The notes beneath the pieces were generated by a model. That model saw only the letters and a program-made list of their open reading frames with translations, was not told the origin of the DNA and ran no database searches. This document shows, one piece after another, positions 33,028 to 45,400 of a stretch of DNA of 64,000 nt. Source of the stretch: Rhizoclosmatium globosum (lineage: Eukaryota; Chytridiomycota; Chytridiomycetes; Chytridiales; Chytriomycetaceae); assembly GCA_002104985.1 (NCBI GenBank), contig MCGO01000050.1:1-64000 (forward strand). Reading direction: 5' to 3'. The stretch's first letter is position 1; every line of letters begins with the position of its first letter. A program made the position numbers and the translations under genes.

Positions 33028-35782
33028 ATGTATAACACACATCTACTTCTCATTGCTCTATTGCTGCATCGTAGTGTAAATGGTATGTAACTTCTCGATT
33101 CTTCCTGCTTTCATTCAAGCTTACCTCCATCTACTCTCTGCATTTTGACAGCTGCCGCAACTGCAACTGTGAACCTCACCGCAACTCTCACTATATCTCT
33201 GCCTTTACCTACTGGTGCTATTCCAATCAACTGGACTCTGGTATTATCCGAATCGCTTTCATCCTCCGAAACTTCTAACTTCAAGATTTTGACAGGCAGA
33301 GCAAGCTATAGCATTTCCAACAACTCTCAACATACAGCAAGGTGTGTTTACTGTAACAATCGAAACCAATTAGATCGCGTTGAATGATTCTTGGAGTCGA
33401 AGTTGAGATAACGAAGGAATGAACAGATTCATCAAACTGGACGAACGGATCCTTTATAGAAACAAAGAATTCCGAACTGATTCAAATCAAATAATACGCT
33501 GATAGTTTCGGCAATCAGTGTCGTAGGAATCCAACCAAACAGCATGTCCGAAGCAGTTTCGGACTTGACCTCACTCACATCTGATTTACCATCTGAACCC
33601 TAACATTACAATCCCATTCAACAGATCTCGGACAATGTACATGCGACCTCACACTCAACTCCTGTGACATTGGCTGCTGTTGCGATCCCGACTGTGCCTC
33701 TCTCTATTCCTCCCTCAACTACAAATGCACTGGAAACACGGCGAGCAACGATAACGTTGTCCGCATGTGCTCATCCCTTCTTGCCATGGTCAATCCACTT
33801 GCAAGCACGAATCTCGTGGCATACAAAGACTCAGATTCGAATCAACTGTGTGTCGTAATCAACAACAGTTACGAACCACACCCATCGTTCTTGGAATATA
33901 CCAACCCTATTTCTGACATCTTTTAAATTTTAACAAAACAGGTCCCATCAAAGGGTTTTATTATGCAGACCCAGGAACGTTTTATCAAACAGATAGTTTC
34001 TTTTCGTCCCAGATCCAAATGAACCCATACCTCTTTTCGCGGCAATCATATGATATTTTGTCGACTCTACCAAGTACTCCTGGAACCGTGAATCCTACCA
34101 TTTTGGCTCAACCGTATTCGGTACTTGAACAGAGTTCATATTCTTGTTGAAGATTCTGACTTATTATAATCACAGATTGGTGACTACTTGGTCGCTCAAT
34201 ACACAGATATTCCTGGATATGGTGTCTTTTCGTTACCTGCCCCCTCAATGTCTGGAAGTTGCAATGATGGAAGTCCAGCAAGTAAGAAACATTTCACCCT
34301 TGTGCCAGTCGATCTAAATATCCCACATCAGAATTCCTTGTACCCTCTTCAAAAACTTGTAACCGAATCGTTCCAATGGGCACTGCCCCAGATATTTGCA
34401 AAAGTGGTACTCCATTTGATGTCTCGTATTACTTGACAGGATTTCAGCTTGTCACTGTATGTCGAGCAACATCCTCCCTTACAATACAATCCTAACAAAT
34501 GACACACAGTCATCGTCGACACAGATGTCACTCTCTTCAATGTCCTGTATCGATCCTGTTTCAAGAACCTCAGTCGCTTGCTCTACGATCGTACCGTTCT
34601 GGAACACAACAGCAGCCATCTGCCAAAACATTCTCACATCCATCACGTTCAACTTTACATACGCAGTATCAAACGGCGCCACAACAATCATCTCCGTCAA
34701 CACAACAACTCGCTTTTCAAACTTAAACCTCCCTTCAATCTCAACCGCCGTAATGCAATCCTTCAGCGCCATATGGACACTGGTACAAACAAAAATCATC
34801 CTTCCACCCTCCACGCACACCAAAATCAACTAAGTTTCCCCCCTTAAAAACAGCAAAACTCAACCCCACAGCCCAAATCCGGAAACCCCGGCTACCAAAT
34901 CGGAAAACCAATCCTCTTTGGAACCCTCCTCACCCAACCCCTCCCCGCGATAGCCTACTTCCCCACAAAGCAGTCCACACTCACACTCCCACAAGACATA
35001 TACTCCAAAGGCGTGCTCGGGTGTGCGCAGACGCCCGGGGAGCGCCTTGAAATCACGTTTGGCGAAGACGTGTTGAGCGGGTGTACATTGTACTACACGT
35101 ATCAGGATTTGCAGCAGGGGAATTGTGCGAATGTGAGGAGCGCGGCGTATGCGGCTGTTACGGGTGGGGTGCAGGGGTTGAGTAAGGTGGATGTGATTAA
35201 TATGGTTGGGAAGTTTGGGAATAGTAGTCTTGTGAAGGTTTCGGAATGGGTTCCTGTGATTTCAAGTAATATCGGAGATAGTGTACGTATTGTTTCTTGT
35301 TGGTTGCCTCCTCTTTTTTGTTTTGGTTCTGGTTGGAGGTTTTTTTTGGTTGTGGAGTGGAGGGTTTGGAATTTTTTTTCTCCCCACATTTTTGTTTGTC
35401 ATGACTAATCATCCAACAACAACACTAGTCCCAACCGGCAACAAACCCAGGAACTTGCTCCAGTGTTTTGACTGCATTAGACGTTCAATTCATCACAGCT
35501 AAATTGGGCTCTTCAAATAACCCACAGAGTGTGATTATCGGGGCAAGAATCGTGAAGACATGGGGTGCATTTACGTACCGCTGCATTCTTCCCAACGACT
35601 GTCGAAATGTCGGAGGACTTCTTCCTCGTCGGTTACAAAAGTTTCGAGTTCGCGCTAGTGTTTCATTTGTTGGGGTAAACGGCGGAGTAGGAATAGTCCA
35701 ACCATTCGTTCCACCACCACCAAGATTGATTCCATTGTTGCCGGACGATATATTCTATCCATTCTCACTTCCAGGAAACTAA
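33028..35782 (+). CDS. TCTN: Tectonic-family protein (ciliary transition zone)
   Basis: A signal peptide opens the first exon (MYNTHLLLIALLLHRSVNG). The diagnostic Cys block of tectonics follows in the exon at about 33625-33868: DLGQCTCDLTLNSCDIGCCC then DPDC. After it come SPIKGFYYADPGTFYQ, YLVAQYTDIPGYG, KSGNPGYQIGKPILFGTLL, GCAQTPGERLEITFGEDVLSGC, VSEWVPVISSNIGDS, TCSSVLTALDVQF and the closing ASVSFVGVNG...DDIFYPFSLPGN, in the same order as animal TCTN1-3. Tectonics work in the MKS module gating protein entry to the cilium. Clear exons: 33028-33082, 33152-33240, from 33296, then the Cys-block exon onward. The stretch from about 33342 to 33624 must hold one or more junctions I could not settle; every simple join meets a stop. 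Divergent from RNF10. Confidence 0.88.
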
Positions 35783-35866
35783 TATGTGTGTGTATACTGT
35801 AGTAGAGGGATATATTTTTTGATGAGTTGTGATAAATACAAGTTGTTGTCAATGTCATTGAAGGTT

Positions 35867-36820
35867 TCAGTCTTGAGAAAAGAATCCAGCAACCCAGTAT
35901 TGATGGGGCTCTGCTTGCAAATCGATCCAACAGACACTGTCCTGGAGCAGTTTCGTCTGATAGGGGTGAGGAAAAAATCGTGTCATTATGAGGTAAAGGA
36001 GAAGGAAAAAATAGTGCGTTACCAATACAGACTCTACTCTTCCTTCATCCCATCCCAACATTCTTTCAACCCCAATCCTTGTAACAAACCCAGACTCTTG
36101 AGCCACAGCAAGCACCGTTTCGTAATCCTTGTTCAACTCACGTGGAACACTTTGTACCATCTTCCTGCTCCCAAAGGTAACGATTTCAAACCCGTTTCCA
36201 AGCGTTGAGATTGACTTGATACTTTGAGCGATATCATCATCTGATATTTGCTGCGCGTTTTTGCCGCGACTTTTCTCGAGGTATCGTTTCAGGTCTTGGA
36301 GATCAATTAGGCCGCCATTCTTTTCTCGAGTTGCGATACAAATTTCTGGAATGATTTTTTGGGGTTAGGCAATGGTAGGGTTGTTGCTTTGGGTGGAGTA
36401 ACCTGCGATTTGGACGGCGAGTTCGTAGTAAAAGTCACCGACACCGAGGACTTCTGCCCAGAAACCCTTGTTTGCTGTAAGGGGGTTGATAGTTGTTCAG
36501 GCATAGGCAAGAGGGAGAGGGACACGCACAAGCCAGAGGATCCACGCCGATGCTAGCACACATGCTCTGGAAGTGGGCTCTGAACTGCGGATTACTCCTG
36601 ATTTCATTTCTGTATTTGATGCTGAACGACTCAAGGTTCTCTTTGAAGACGCTGAGCTGCTGCTTGAGTTGGGCTAGTTGTTGCTGGGAGAGTTCGCTGC
36701 CAACCCGTTCAAAGTGCGTCTAGATCACTTTCTTGTTAGCAAGCCAGGCGAGGCGGGGCTAGATCGGCAAACCTTCTGTGCCTGTGCTCGTTGGATGCCG
36801 GCAATTCCTCTCTGTCTCAT
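35867..36820 (-). CDS. SNF8: ESCRT-II subunit SNF8/VPS22
   Basis: Exons (minus) 36773-36820, 36530-36719, 36403-36474, 36023-36345 and 35867-35956 give 240 residues. The sequence follows SNF8/EAP30 end to end: [15 protein letters not shown], the helical hairpin [58 protein letters not shown], then the winged-helix part with [34 protein letters not shown] and [17 protein letters not shown]. It works at endosomes in sorting ubiquitinated cargo into multivesicular bodies with VPS25 and VPS36. All introns are 53-66 nt. It is convergent with tectonic (84 bp). Confidence 0.97.
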
Positions 36821-36883
36821 GCTTTCAGTGACAAATCTTTAATCTCTATCATCATGAATAATAACAAAACCTAACAAATCTAT

Positions 36884-37495
36884 TTATACAGATTTCCTCT
36901 TTTCTTTTCTGGCGGCATCTTCGAGTAGCATTGGCAGCAAGAAGCGTGATCCCAAATCCTCAAACATATCCCCATTCACTTCAATAAAACCAACTGCGAA
37001 ATCACCATCATACGCCCCAAAAAACAAAGAGAAATTGAATGCAGGGTGAACATAGTGCCAAACAGCCTCATTGGCATGCCTTTCAATACACTTCATGTTT
37101 CCAAACTTTTCCCCTTCCTTGCTTTGCACGTCCTGAGCAACTTCCTTTGCCCCAGATAGCACTGCCTCCAGCTTATACCACTTGCTTCCAAAGATTCTCT
37201 GTGTGAATTCAGTGAAGGCTTCCTGCTTGCGGGTAATTGGGGCATTGTGTAGATCTTCAGCTGAAGGCAGCCGTGACCGGGTATAGAAGCCCCACGTTGG
37301 ATTCTTGTTGAATGAGGAGGTCTTGAGGTCTTGAAGCGCAGCCTGAAACGCACTTGGTGTGTCCTCAATGCGCTTGATCGCCCGCACAGGAGATGTATAG
37401 TACAAGTAGGCTCCCGCAAAGAGCCCTGTAGTTACTGTCGTTGATACTGCGAACCGTTGAAGGTGACTCATGTTTGCTGTCTCTTTTCTTCCCAT
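36884..37495 (-). CDS. Unknown one-TM protein, 203 residues
   Basis: A single uninterrupted ORF. The N-terminus reads MGRKETANMSHLQRFAVSTT followed by a hydrophobic span (TTGLFAGAYLYYTSPV), then a soluble domain with no motif I recognise: NKNPTWGFYTRSRLP, ITRKQEAFTEFTQRIFGSKW, VWHYVHPAFNFSLFFGAYDG and FIEVNGDMFEDLGSRFLLP. An internal ATG at 37471 (MSHLQRF) is an equally good start and would leave a short basic lead as in some mitochondrial inner-membrane proteins. Coding character is good throughout. Divergent from the PDE gene. No function proposed. Confidence 0.7.
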   Translation of the reverse strand: MGRKETANMSHLQRFAVSTTVTTGLFAGAYLYYTSPVRAIKRIEDTPSAFQAALQDLKTSSFNKNPTWGFYTRSRLPSAEDLHNAPITRKQEAFTEFTQRIFGSKWYKLEAVLSGAKEVAQDVQSKEGEKFGNMKCIERHANEAVWHYVHPAFNFSLFFGAYDGDFAVGFIEVNGDMFEDLGSRFLLPMLLEDAARKEKRKSV

Positions 37496-37888
37496 CTCTC
37501 AAATAAATGAATTCAGTGGTAAAAAAATTTCCGAGCTGAGAGCTTGATGGGAGGGAAAATTGTTGGGATTTTCGTGTTTCGCCTCTTCCTCACGGACTTA
37601 CGCTCTCTAGTCTATTCTCTCGGCTTAGACAGTATCTACGTGCAGCCGCCTCTATTCATACATATCATCGCATAGAGTTCAGCAGACGACCTTATTTTCG
37701 CGACTCGTTGAACGGATCGCGAAACTTTGATATCTGTAAAAACGCCCAACCAGGTTCCCTTCGCGTCAACAGGCGCTGAGATAACCAAGATCGTGGATCA
37801 TCAACAAACAGACAACAACGCTATTCCTAATCACTTGAAAGGATCGAGTCCAAGACTGTATAAATCGAGTGGCTTTCGCGGTAGTCAA
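37496..37888. other. Intergenic / probable 5' leader of the PDE gene
   Basis: These 393 bp separate divergent starts. The PDE reading frame is open from 37727 but has no ATG before 37889, so a further 5' exon or an upstream leader is possible. I see no RNA gene or repeat. Confidence 0.5.
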
Positions 37889-40800
37889 ATGTCGAGTGCA
37901 TCTGGAGTAAGTGGACACGGTGCGCCTGTGGTAGATTCTCGTCGTGCTTCAGCAACTGACAGGCGCAAATCACTGGATGTGCGGTTGATGCAACCGCAGG
38001 TTTCGGCGGGAAGCAATATGAATCCTCCATCTCCATCAAGTAATCATAATCGAGCTCAGAGTGTAAATTACAAAAATCGGGAAAATGGGGGAAGGAACTC
38101 GTTAATGGCGACGCCGCCGGAAAGTAGCACGGATATTCCCGCAAAACATATACGCCAGTCAGAAGTATCTGACATAAACAGGGGCTCTGTATTAAAAAGC
38201 AACTTCCTGAATGAAGGTATTGACTGGAATTTCGACCTCATTTCACCAACTGATTCATAAATTCAGCGGGTCAATCAAAAAACACAATCAAACAAAAAAC
38301 GCCGCCAGAGAACTCCAGACATTTAATGAGAACAAATAGCGTTGTTTCAGAGAAACAGTTTTATAAAACAACTTCCATGTCCCACTCTGGAGCAAGTTAC
38401 AAAGCTATGACTGATGACATTGATAAATCAAAGGCGGAGCGAATGAACAAATACACTCTTAGCTTTTTGGATGCCAATTATGAACTAGAATATCAAAAGC
38501 TGTTCATGGCGAAGACATTAAATTTTTGGCGCGTCAACATCAGTATAATCACGTTGGTTATCATTGGATACTATATTTATTTCATAATAAGTGGGTCTGG
38601 AAACTCTGCTTATGTTCCTTTATGTGCTGAAGGTGTTAATAACTGGTGAGTATAAAAGTTTCAAAATTCCAATATTTAATTCAAAACACCCAGCATATCT
38701 TGTACTATGGACCAGCTTTGTGATCAATACTCGCTGGGAAATGATGTGATCATGTTGATTGTCGGTGTTATCGTTCCATACGGAGTTTCAATCACTCTAT
38801 CCTTTATCATGCCTCCGGCATTATTCACGCGAATCTTTCACTTTGTGAACGTATTCTATTTCCTAATGACATCAATTATTGGCATATACTTGCGATTTTA
38901 CGTGGTTCAACCAAACTCGCATGCATCCAACGTGGCGGCCTTAGAAATCTTGCTGACGACGTTTTGTGTAACCATTTTGAGATTGAGGTTCACACTTTCA
39001 GCTCTTTCGGGAATCATCACATGCATAGTGTTTATTGCTATGTTTGGCCATTTGAGTCAAACTCCCCAAGTCACTCAAATGTTGGGAACGCCAATGACAT
39101 TATCGTCGGTTGTAAAAAACTTCATAACTCTGATCATTGTGACTGCTATGACCGTATTTCGGGCTCGTGAAACAGAAGCTCATATGAGACAGCAGTTTAT
39201 ATACGGGATGGAAATGCAACGGGCCAATTCGAAATTAACGAATCAGTTGAAGGGTTTACAAAAAACGTTCAACAACAAAGTGGCGGACTTTGATTCTCCA
39301 CTAGAAAAGAGCGTTTTGATCCTTAAGTCGATTTTGGCGGATCCAAACTTGAATTCAAACTTGTTGGCGTTATTGGATCAAGTCGTTCAGTTATTGGGCT
39401 CAACAAACATTTTAACACCTGACTTGGAAAATCAGTTGACAGACTTTATGGACAATGAGCAAGAGGTTTGTGCCAAATTTCAATTCAAAATAACCTCATA
39501 TTAAAACTTTGATCGAAGGCTTGGCTATTCAGTGAGATAGCACCTCGAAAACGGGTTGGAGGTGCTTTGAGAAAAGCAGGTCCTGGAAACCGACGACGCT
39601 CAAGCGTCGCAACAGGACCATCAGTTCCTGGCTCAAAGAAGGAAGCGTCTCCTTCTAGTGGAGAAGGTTTGGCGGTACAAAGCGGATCAACAGATCTTCC
39701 AGGAAAATCACCAACACCAACTACTAAGCTTACGGAGCCTCTCGAATCAAATACAGCACCACCACCCAATATTATTGCGATGAAGAGTGCACAGCGACAG
39801 GCATCAAAAGTGATACGAACAGCATCCAACAGAGCTACAGCCAAAGTCCCAGAAATGACATTCGACCAATTCAACGAAATTGTTACATCTCCTGTGATGG
39901 CGCCGATTATCGCCGCTGTAGATACATACAACTGGAAAATCTTTGAGTTTGTCGACGCGTCGGATAACCACCCACTCTGTGTATTGACAGGCTACTTTTT
40001 CGAACGAGCAGATTTATTCAGTCACTTTGACATTCCTTACGAAAAGTTTTGGAAGTTTGTTGCAACGATTGAGCAGGCATACCATTCCGACCTTCCTTGT
40101 AAGGGGTGAATTTTGTCAGATTTGTTGTTGACTAATACGTCACAAATCATAGTTCACAACGCAGCTCACGCAACAGATGTTTTGCATTGTATCGCTCACT
40201 TGGCGCAGCTGGATACTATAAATTGTATTATTGGAGAATCAGAACTTCTTTGCATTTACCTTGCGGCTATCATTCATGGTTTGTTCTATTTCAAAATTAA
40301 GAGCCACGTTAAGTGTTAAAATCTAGATGTGGATCATCCCGGTGTCAATAATAACTTCCTCTCAACGACATATGATGTTCGTGCTATCCTCTACAACGAT
40401 AAATCAGTTCTCGAAAACCACCATCTGGCAACTGCATTTTCAATGATGAGTCGACATGATTTAGACTTCTTGGGACAACTACCACGTGCCGAATTCAAAC
40501 TCTTGAGGGAAACTGTTATTGAAATGGTTCTAGCTACAGGTGCGTTTATTAATTTCTTGGCATTTCAAATTCTAAACTATCAATAGATTTATCACAACAC
40601 TTTGGACTATTGGCTTCGTTCAAAAATAAGGTACTTTTGTTTCCTTGTGTAAAATATGGGACAATAGCTAAAACCTCCCACCAGATTGCTCAAGCGTTTG
40701 ATCCAAAAGAGTCACGAGAAGATAAAATTATTCTTCTCAAGATTCTTATGAAATGTGCCGATGTCTCCAATCCGACTAAAGAATGGCCAATCTACTTTGA

Positions 40801-41216
40801 ATGGGCGGACCGCGTTTTGGAAGAATTCATGCGACAAGGAGATATGGAAAAGAGTCTCAACCTTCCTGTGAGTCCATTTATGGATCGTGACAACATCAAC
40901 ATCCCATCAAGTCAAATTGGATTCATGGATTACGTCTTACTGCCGCTGTTTGAGGCTGTAAACAAATACATCGAAATTCCGCATATTCTTGGAAACCTGC
41001 AGGCGAATAGAGAGCACTGGTTTGTAGACCTTGTTGGTTACGTGTTGATTCCAAACGAACACATTTTTTAGGGTTAAACTCCGAACATCTGGTGTTGTCC
41101 ATTTAGCACACGTCATCTCACCAGCAGAAATGGCCCTCAGGGAGGCTGCGGCAAAAGAAGCGGCCGGCCCAACCCAAGGCGTCCAATCGAAATCAAGTGT
41201 ATCATCGCTAAGATAA
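37889..41216 (+). CDS. Membrane-anchored class I 3',5'-cyclic nucleotide phosphodiesterase
   Basis: Exons 37889-38216, 38267-38645, 38694-39465, 39519-40098, 40153-40278, 40327-40539, 40587-40630, 40685-41036 and 41107-41216 give 967 residues. The N-terminal 130 residues are polar. About six hydrophobic spans follow (first NFWRVNISIITLVIIGYYIYF, last near VVKNFITLIIVTAMTVF), then a coiled-coil-like linker, then the catalytic domain: FHNAAHATDVLHC (metal motif HNxxHAxDV, about 688-698), IIHDVDHPGVNNNF, KILMKCADVSNPTKEW and a late GFMDYVLLPLFEAV with the invariant-Gln-type region. It hydrolyses cAMP and/or cGMP; specificity is not decided by eye. Class I PDEs with several N-terminal membrane spans are uncommon outside flagellated protists. 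The first ATG in frame is used; an upstream exon may be missed. Confidence 0.92.
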
Positions 41217-41283
41217 ACAATGTTCTTAATTACAGTATTCTTTTTTCTATGATTCAATAAAAGAGGGAAAGTCTTCAGAAACT

Positions 41284-42389
41284 TTATGATAAAAGTGGCA
41301 AGCGAAACAGCTGATTCCCCGTTTTGCAATGCACTTCATTGAGCTCAAATGAGAAGGACGACAACTTTATATCAGTATTCTTGAAGAGGGCTCGAAGGGT
41401 ATCTGACGTATTTAAAGCATTTGATGCTTCAGAATTCATGAAGTAACCAATACTAGAATGGTACTTAGGATCCTGCAATTTATCTTTAATGTTTATCAGT
41501 ATCAGTAAGCTTACACATCAAACCTCATAAAATGTTGGCTGAGAAAATGCCCGTAATGTGGAATCAACCTCCACAGTCAGCTTTTGCAACTTATAATAAA
41601 CGTGAGTTCACAAATAGAATTGACTATGATGCCCTTACTTCCACAGCACCTGCCCCTACGTCCATACTCAAAAAAGTCTTGGAATTGTCGTCATTCAAAT
41701 AAGAATTGAATCCAGTAAACGATAGGGTAATGCTGATCAACGCGTTAAATGAATCGTCCGTAAATAATGCTTGTAAAAGAAACCTTTTTCGTTCCGATAA
41801 CTTTGATTTCAAAGTGTCGATAAACTTGGGAATTTGGAATTCTTTGAGAAACACAGTTCGAGACAGACTTATGTGTAGTCCTCCATCATCCATTGTATTA
41901 ATATCCATAAGTTTCGGATATTCTTTCCGTGCATGCGCCATGGCCAATTGTATCATCTTCTTAAGCTCACTTGATGGAATAACTGACCCAACAACAAATC
42001 AGGCAGGAAGTAATATGAAAGCGCAATAAAACGTACTAGATACATAAACGATTGTTGACCAATTTCCTGGAATGAATTCGATTTGCTTCCCGGCTGATGC
42101 TGAGAGTCTGCCTTCGACTGCGAGGGTAACGATAGCCTAAGCACCCAACTTCAAACAAAAAGGAGAAATCCGCACCTTTTGCCTTGTATTTGTTTTGAAG
42201 GGACTCGGGAAGGACGGGTGGAGGCAGCCGCTTCTTTGCCTTGAATCCAAGGACTTCAGCTTCACTTTCGTCAGCTTTCCGCTTTGTTTGGATAGTTTTG
42301 TTTGGCTTTGAAAGTGGTTGCGAAGTTGCTGGTGACTCGTTGTCCGTGTCCGAGTTACTGTCTGAGTCCAGATACTGCACAAGGTTCAT
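41284..42389 (-). CDS. USB1: U6 snRNA phosphodiesterase USB1
   Basis: Exons (minus) 42176-42389, 42037-42117, 41639-41982, 41524-41589 and 41284-41472 give 297 residues. The 2H-phosphoesterase layout is complete: GNWSTIVYVS leading strand, first catalytic HxS in GGLHISLSRTVFL, second in KYHSSIGYF, and the closing NEVHCKTGNQLFRLPL. USB1 trims the oligo(U) tail of U6 snRNA and leaves a protective phosphate end, acting in the nucleus. The N-terminal 70 residues are acidic then basic and likely disordered. In tandem with the MDC1-like gene, only 37 bp between the MDC1 stop and the USB1 ATG. Introns are 49-58 nt. Confidence 0.95.
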
Positions 42390-42426
42390 CTCTGTTTTTT
42401 TGATAAATAAAAAGGAAATGAACGAT

Positions 42427-45400
42427 TTATTTCTTTTTCCTCGATTGAACAACTGCCTCCGAGGACATAAGTCGATGGCCGTCATAATCTACAAGCTGCT
42501 GCAAACATCCTGTGAGAACAAACTCATTGGACTGAATCACAAAGCCTCTAGCCCGCAACGCCGCACATTCCGGACCATCATCTTCAGATCCAATCACTAC
42601 AACCTTATCCCCCTCTACTGGTAACGCATCAGGTGCAGTTTCGACCAACTGGACAATAACCTTGGTTACTCAAAAGAATACAACGAAAAGACATGCACTT
42701 ACTGTTCCACCAGCTGCAGCTATAATTTCTTTCATATCAAGTCTGCTTGGCTTCACATTGGGTGTGGTATAGATGGTAAAGCCTGTCAAGAAGGCACGTT
42801 CTTGGGCAGCCTTTATGGAAGCATCCAACGAAAAGGAATACTTGCTTTCCGTTGGCTTGTCTTTAATAATGAACTTGGTTTCATCTGATCCGAATAGAAG
42901 AATACGTGAGCACACAACTTGGACAATCTTGACGAACTCACCCACAAATTTCCCCTCCTTCTTGCAATGGTCTAACCATTTGGTACTAACAATATGTTTT
43001 CCGGCAGCCAATGCGGATAAAAACTTGACTGTTCGTCGCACTTTATCAGTCACTAAATGTGAGCAATCGCTCCAAGAATCAACACACGTCCCGCCCAACC
43101 CTGACACAATCTATTCGAGAAGAATGAGGTTTATAAGAACGAAAATACAAGAACGAACCGTCTTAAGTTTCTCACTGTCGTCAATACCGGTGAACATCAC
43201 CTTGAAACCAGCAGCATCAATACTGCTGCTTCCGCCAACTATCGACTCCGCAGAAACATTTGACTTTTTACGGCCTCTGCTTGCACAACAATATCAATAT
43301 ATCATCTTAACAGTAACAGCGATAGAACCAACCTCTTCCCTGTGCCGTCCTGAGTCTCAGATTGCACCGAAACACTCCTCTTCAATGCAATCGACTGTCG
43401 ACTGAACACAGCAGGATCCTTTAGCGATAAAGCCAAGTCTTCCACTGGAAGGTCATCATGCTTATCTTTCGAAGTTCTGCGCTTCTTTGGTTGAGGAATA
43501 CTTGTTGAAGGTCCTGATTCGTCTTTCATTGCAGTAGCAGCCACCACTACTGACGGAGTTGGAACAGACGGCAGTCCGATATCATCGTCTTCATCGTCGT
43601 TCGTAAGTACAGCACTTTTCCGTTTCGGTTTCTGCGTTGTAAACGTCGCAGACTTTCTCGCGTTCCCACCCGCACCCAGTTTCGGCAGCGTCATTGGATC
43701 CTCGACGTCCATCTTGTCATCCTTCTCCGCCACAACATCTTTCTCTACAGGCTTCGCGACAACAACCTCAACAGGCTCATCCTTCTTCGCAGATGCTTTC
43801 GTGGCCTTCCCGTCTTTCTTGGGTTTCGCCGCAGCCGCAGCAACACCTTTCTTACCTCTGCCCCCACGTCCCACAGCTTTCACCTCGACTTCTTCGGGTT
43901 CCTCTTCAATAGCAACTATAATAGGAGGCGCGGCAGCAATATCCAGCAAAACGTTTGCAGCATCCGATCTCATGGGACTTTCAAAGCTATCAGAAATGGC
44001 ATGTTGCGCCACTAACGACGCAGAGCGTGATAATACAGTCACTGATGATGGAGGTTCAGTTGTTGAAGCTGAAGCCGTTGCGGACGCTGTTGAAGTAGTG
44101 CCGCTAACGCCGCTACTCGATTCCGCGGGATTCACAGGCGGTTTAAACGCTGCAAACCGGTTCTTTGCTCCAGATCCGTATTTTTTCGTTGCGGAGTGTA
44201 AAGGAGGTGTTGTGCCCGCGGTTTTTGATATAACTGCATCAAGTGGCGCTATTGGCGCACCAGAGGAAGACGAAGATGATACAGGTGGTGTAGTGCCTCC
44301 AAGTCCACCGCTTCCAAGTTTGACTATGGATCCAGGCATTCCAAGTGTCTTACCCTGCAGTTTCGCCGACGTTGTCGATGTGTTGTTTAAAGGTTCAAGC
44401 GGTTCAGTTGATTCCTCGACTGGAGTAGCAGAAGCAGATTTTCCTCTCTTGGCTCTAGAAGTTGGGGGAACTGGAGCCGGTGTAGCAAACTCCGTAACTG
44501 GTTGTGGCTTCGCCCTTGCCTTTGAAGAACTTGACACCATAATTGGACTGGACAGACTTGTAGATTACATTTCACGTTAGATAATTCTGAAAAAAAAAGG
44601 TGTCAACAAACAAATAAACGTTACATTGATTCCTCTTTTTCCAAAGGCGCGACTTTCGTGGGACCTGGAGTTGACGCTGCACTTGACGTAATCGACGGCG
44701 TCATGGCAACAGGAGCTTGCGCAAGCGGCACTAATTCATTCTCCCGAATAGCGTGAATTCGGCTTTGAGCGCTACTAGCTGCTTTCCTCCGACTCCTGCC
44801 TTCCTGAGAATCCGGTTCGGTAACAACGGCCGCGACTGTAGATGCAATCAATTTACTTTTCGGTTTTTTGGCTGCAGATTTCGGTAGCGGTAGTGGAGGA
44901 AGCGGACTGTCTGCAGCAACACTGGACACACGTCGTCCCGAGAAAACAGGGGAATCCAGAAACTCAGGTGCAGTGGCTTCAACAATAGATTCATCAGCAG
45001 TTTGTGCAGCGTCCGTGTCTTCTTCCTTTGTCGCGTCCGAATCGTCAAAGTCGCTGCTCTCTTCACCACTCCCTTTTCGGACAAGACCAGCACGAATGAC
45101 AAGGTCGCTCGCACTTGAGAATGCGACTGATTTTCCTTTTGCATTGGGTTTGGAAACGGTTGGCGGTGGATCCAAGGGCTTTGGTGGTTCTACAACAACT
45201 TTGACAGGTTCAGTGACTGTCTTTTCGTCCAATCCTTCTTCTTCCGTGTCATCATCGTCGTTATCGGCAGGCATGGAAACTGTTGCCGTCACTGTCGTCG
45301 GTTTCAAGAGAAGTTCCTCGTCCATTGTATCGTCCTCCTCATCCGGCATTGGTACCGTTGAAGTCACCACCGATTTTGCCGTCACGCGCTCTAATTCCTG

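Noticed and set aside
40937..41329. Minus-strand ORF of 130 codons between PDE and USB1
   Set aside because: It runs antisense to the last PDE exons; USB1 ends properly at 41284.
44540..44625. A gene boundary splitting the FHA and BRCT halves into two genes
   Set aside because: The apparent stop at 44621 lies just after a GT donor; an acceptor at 44557 joins both halves in frame and gives the recognised FHA...BRCT layout.
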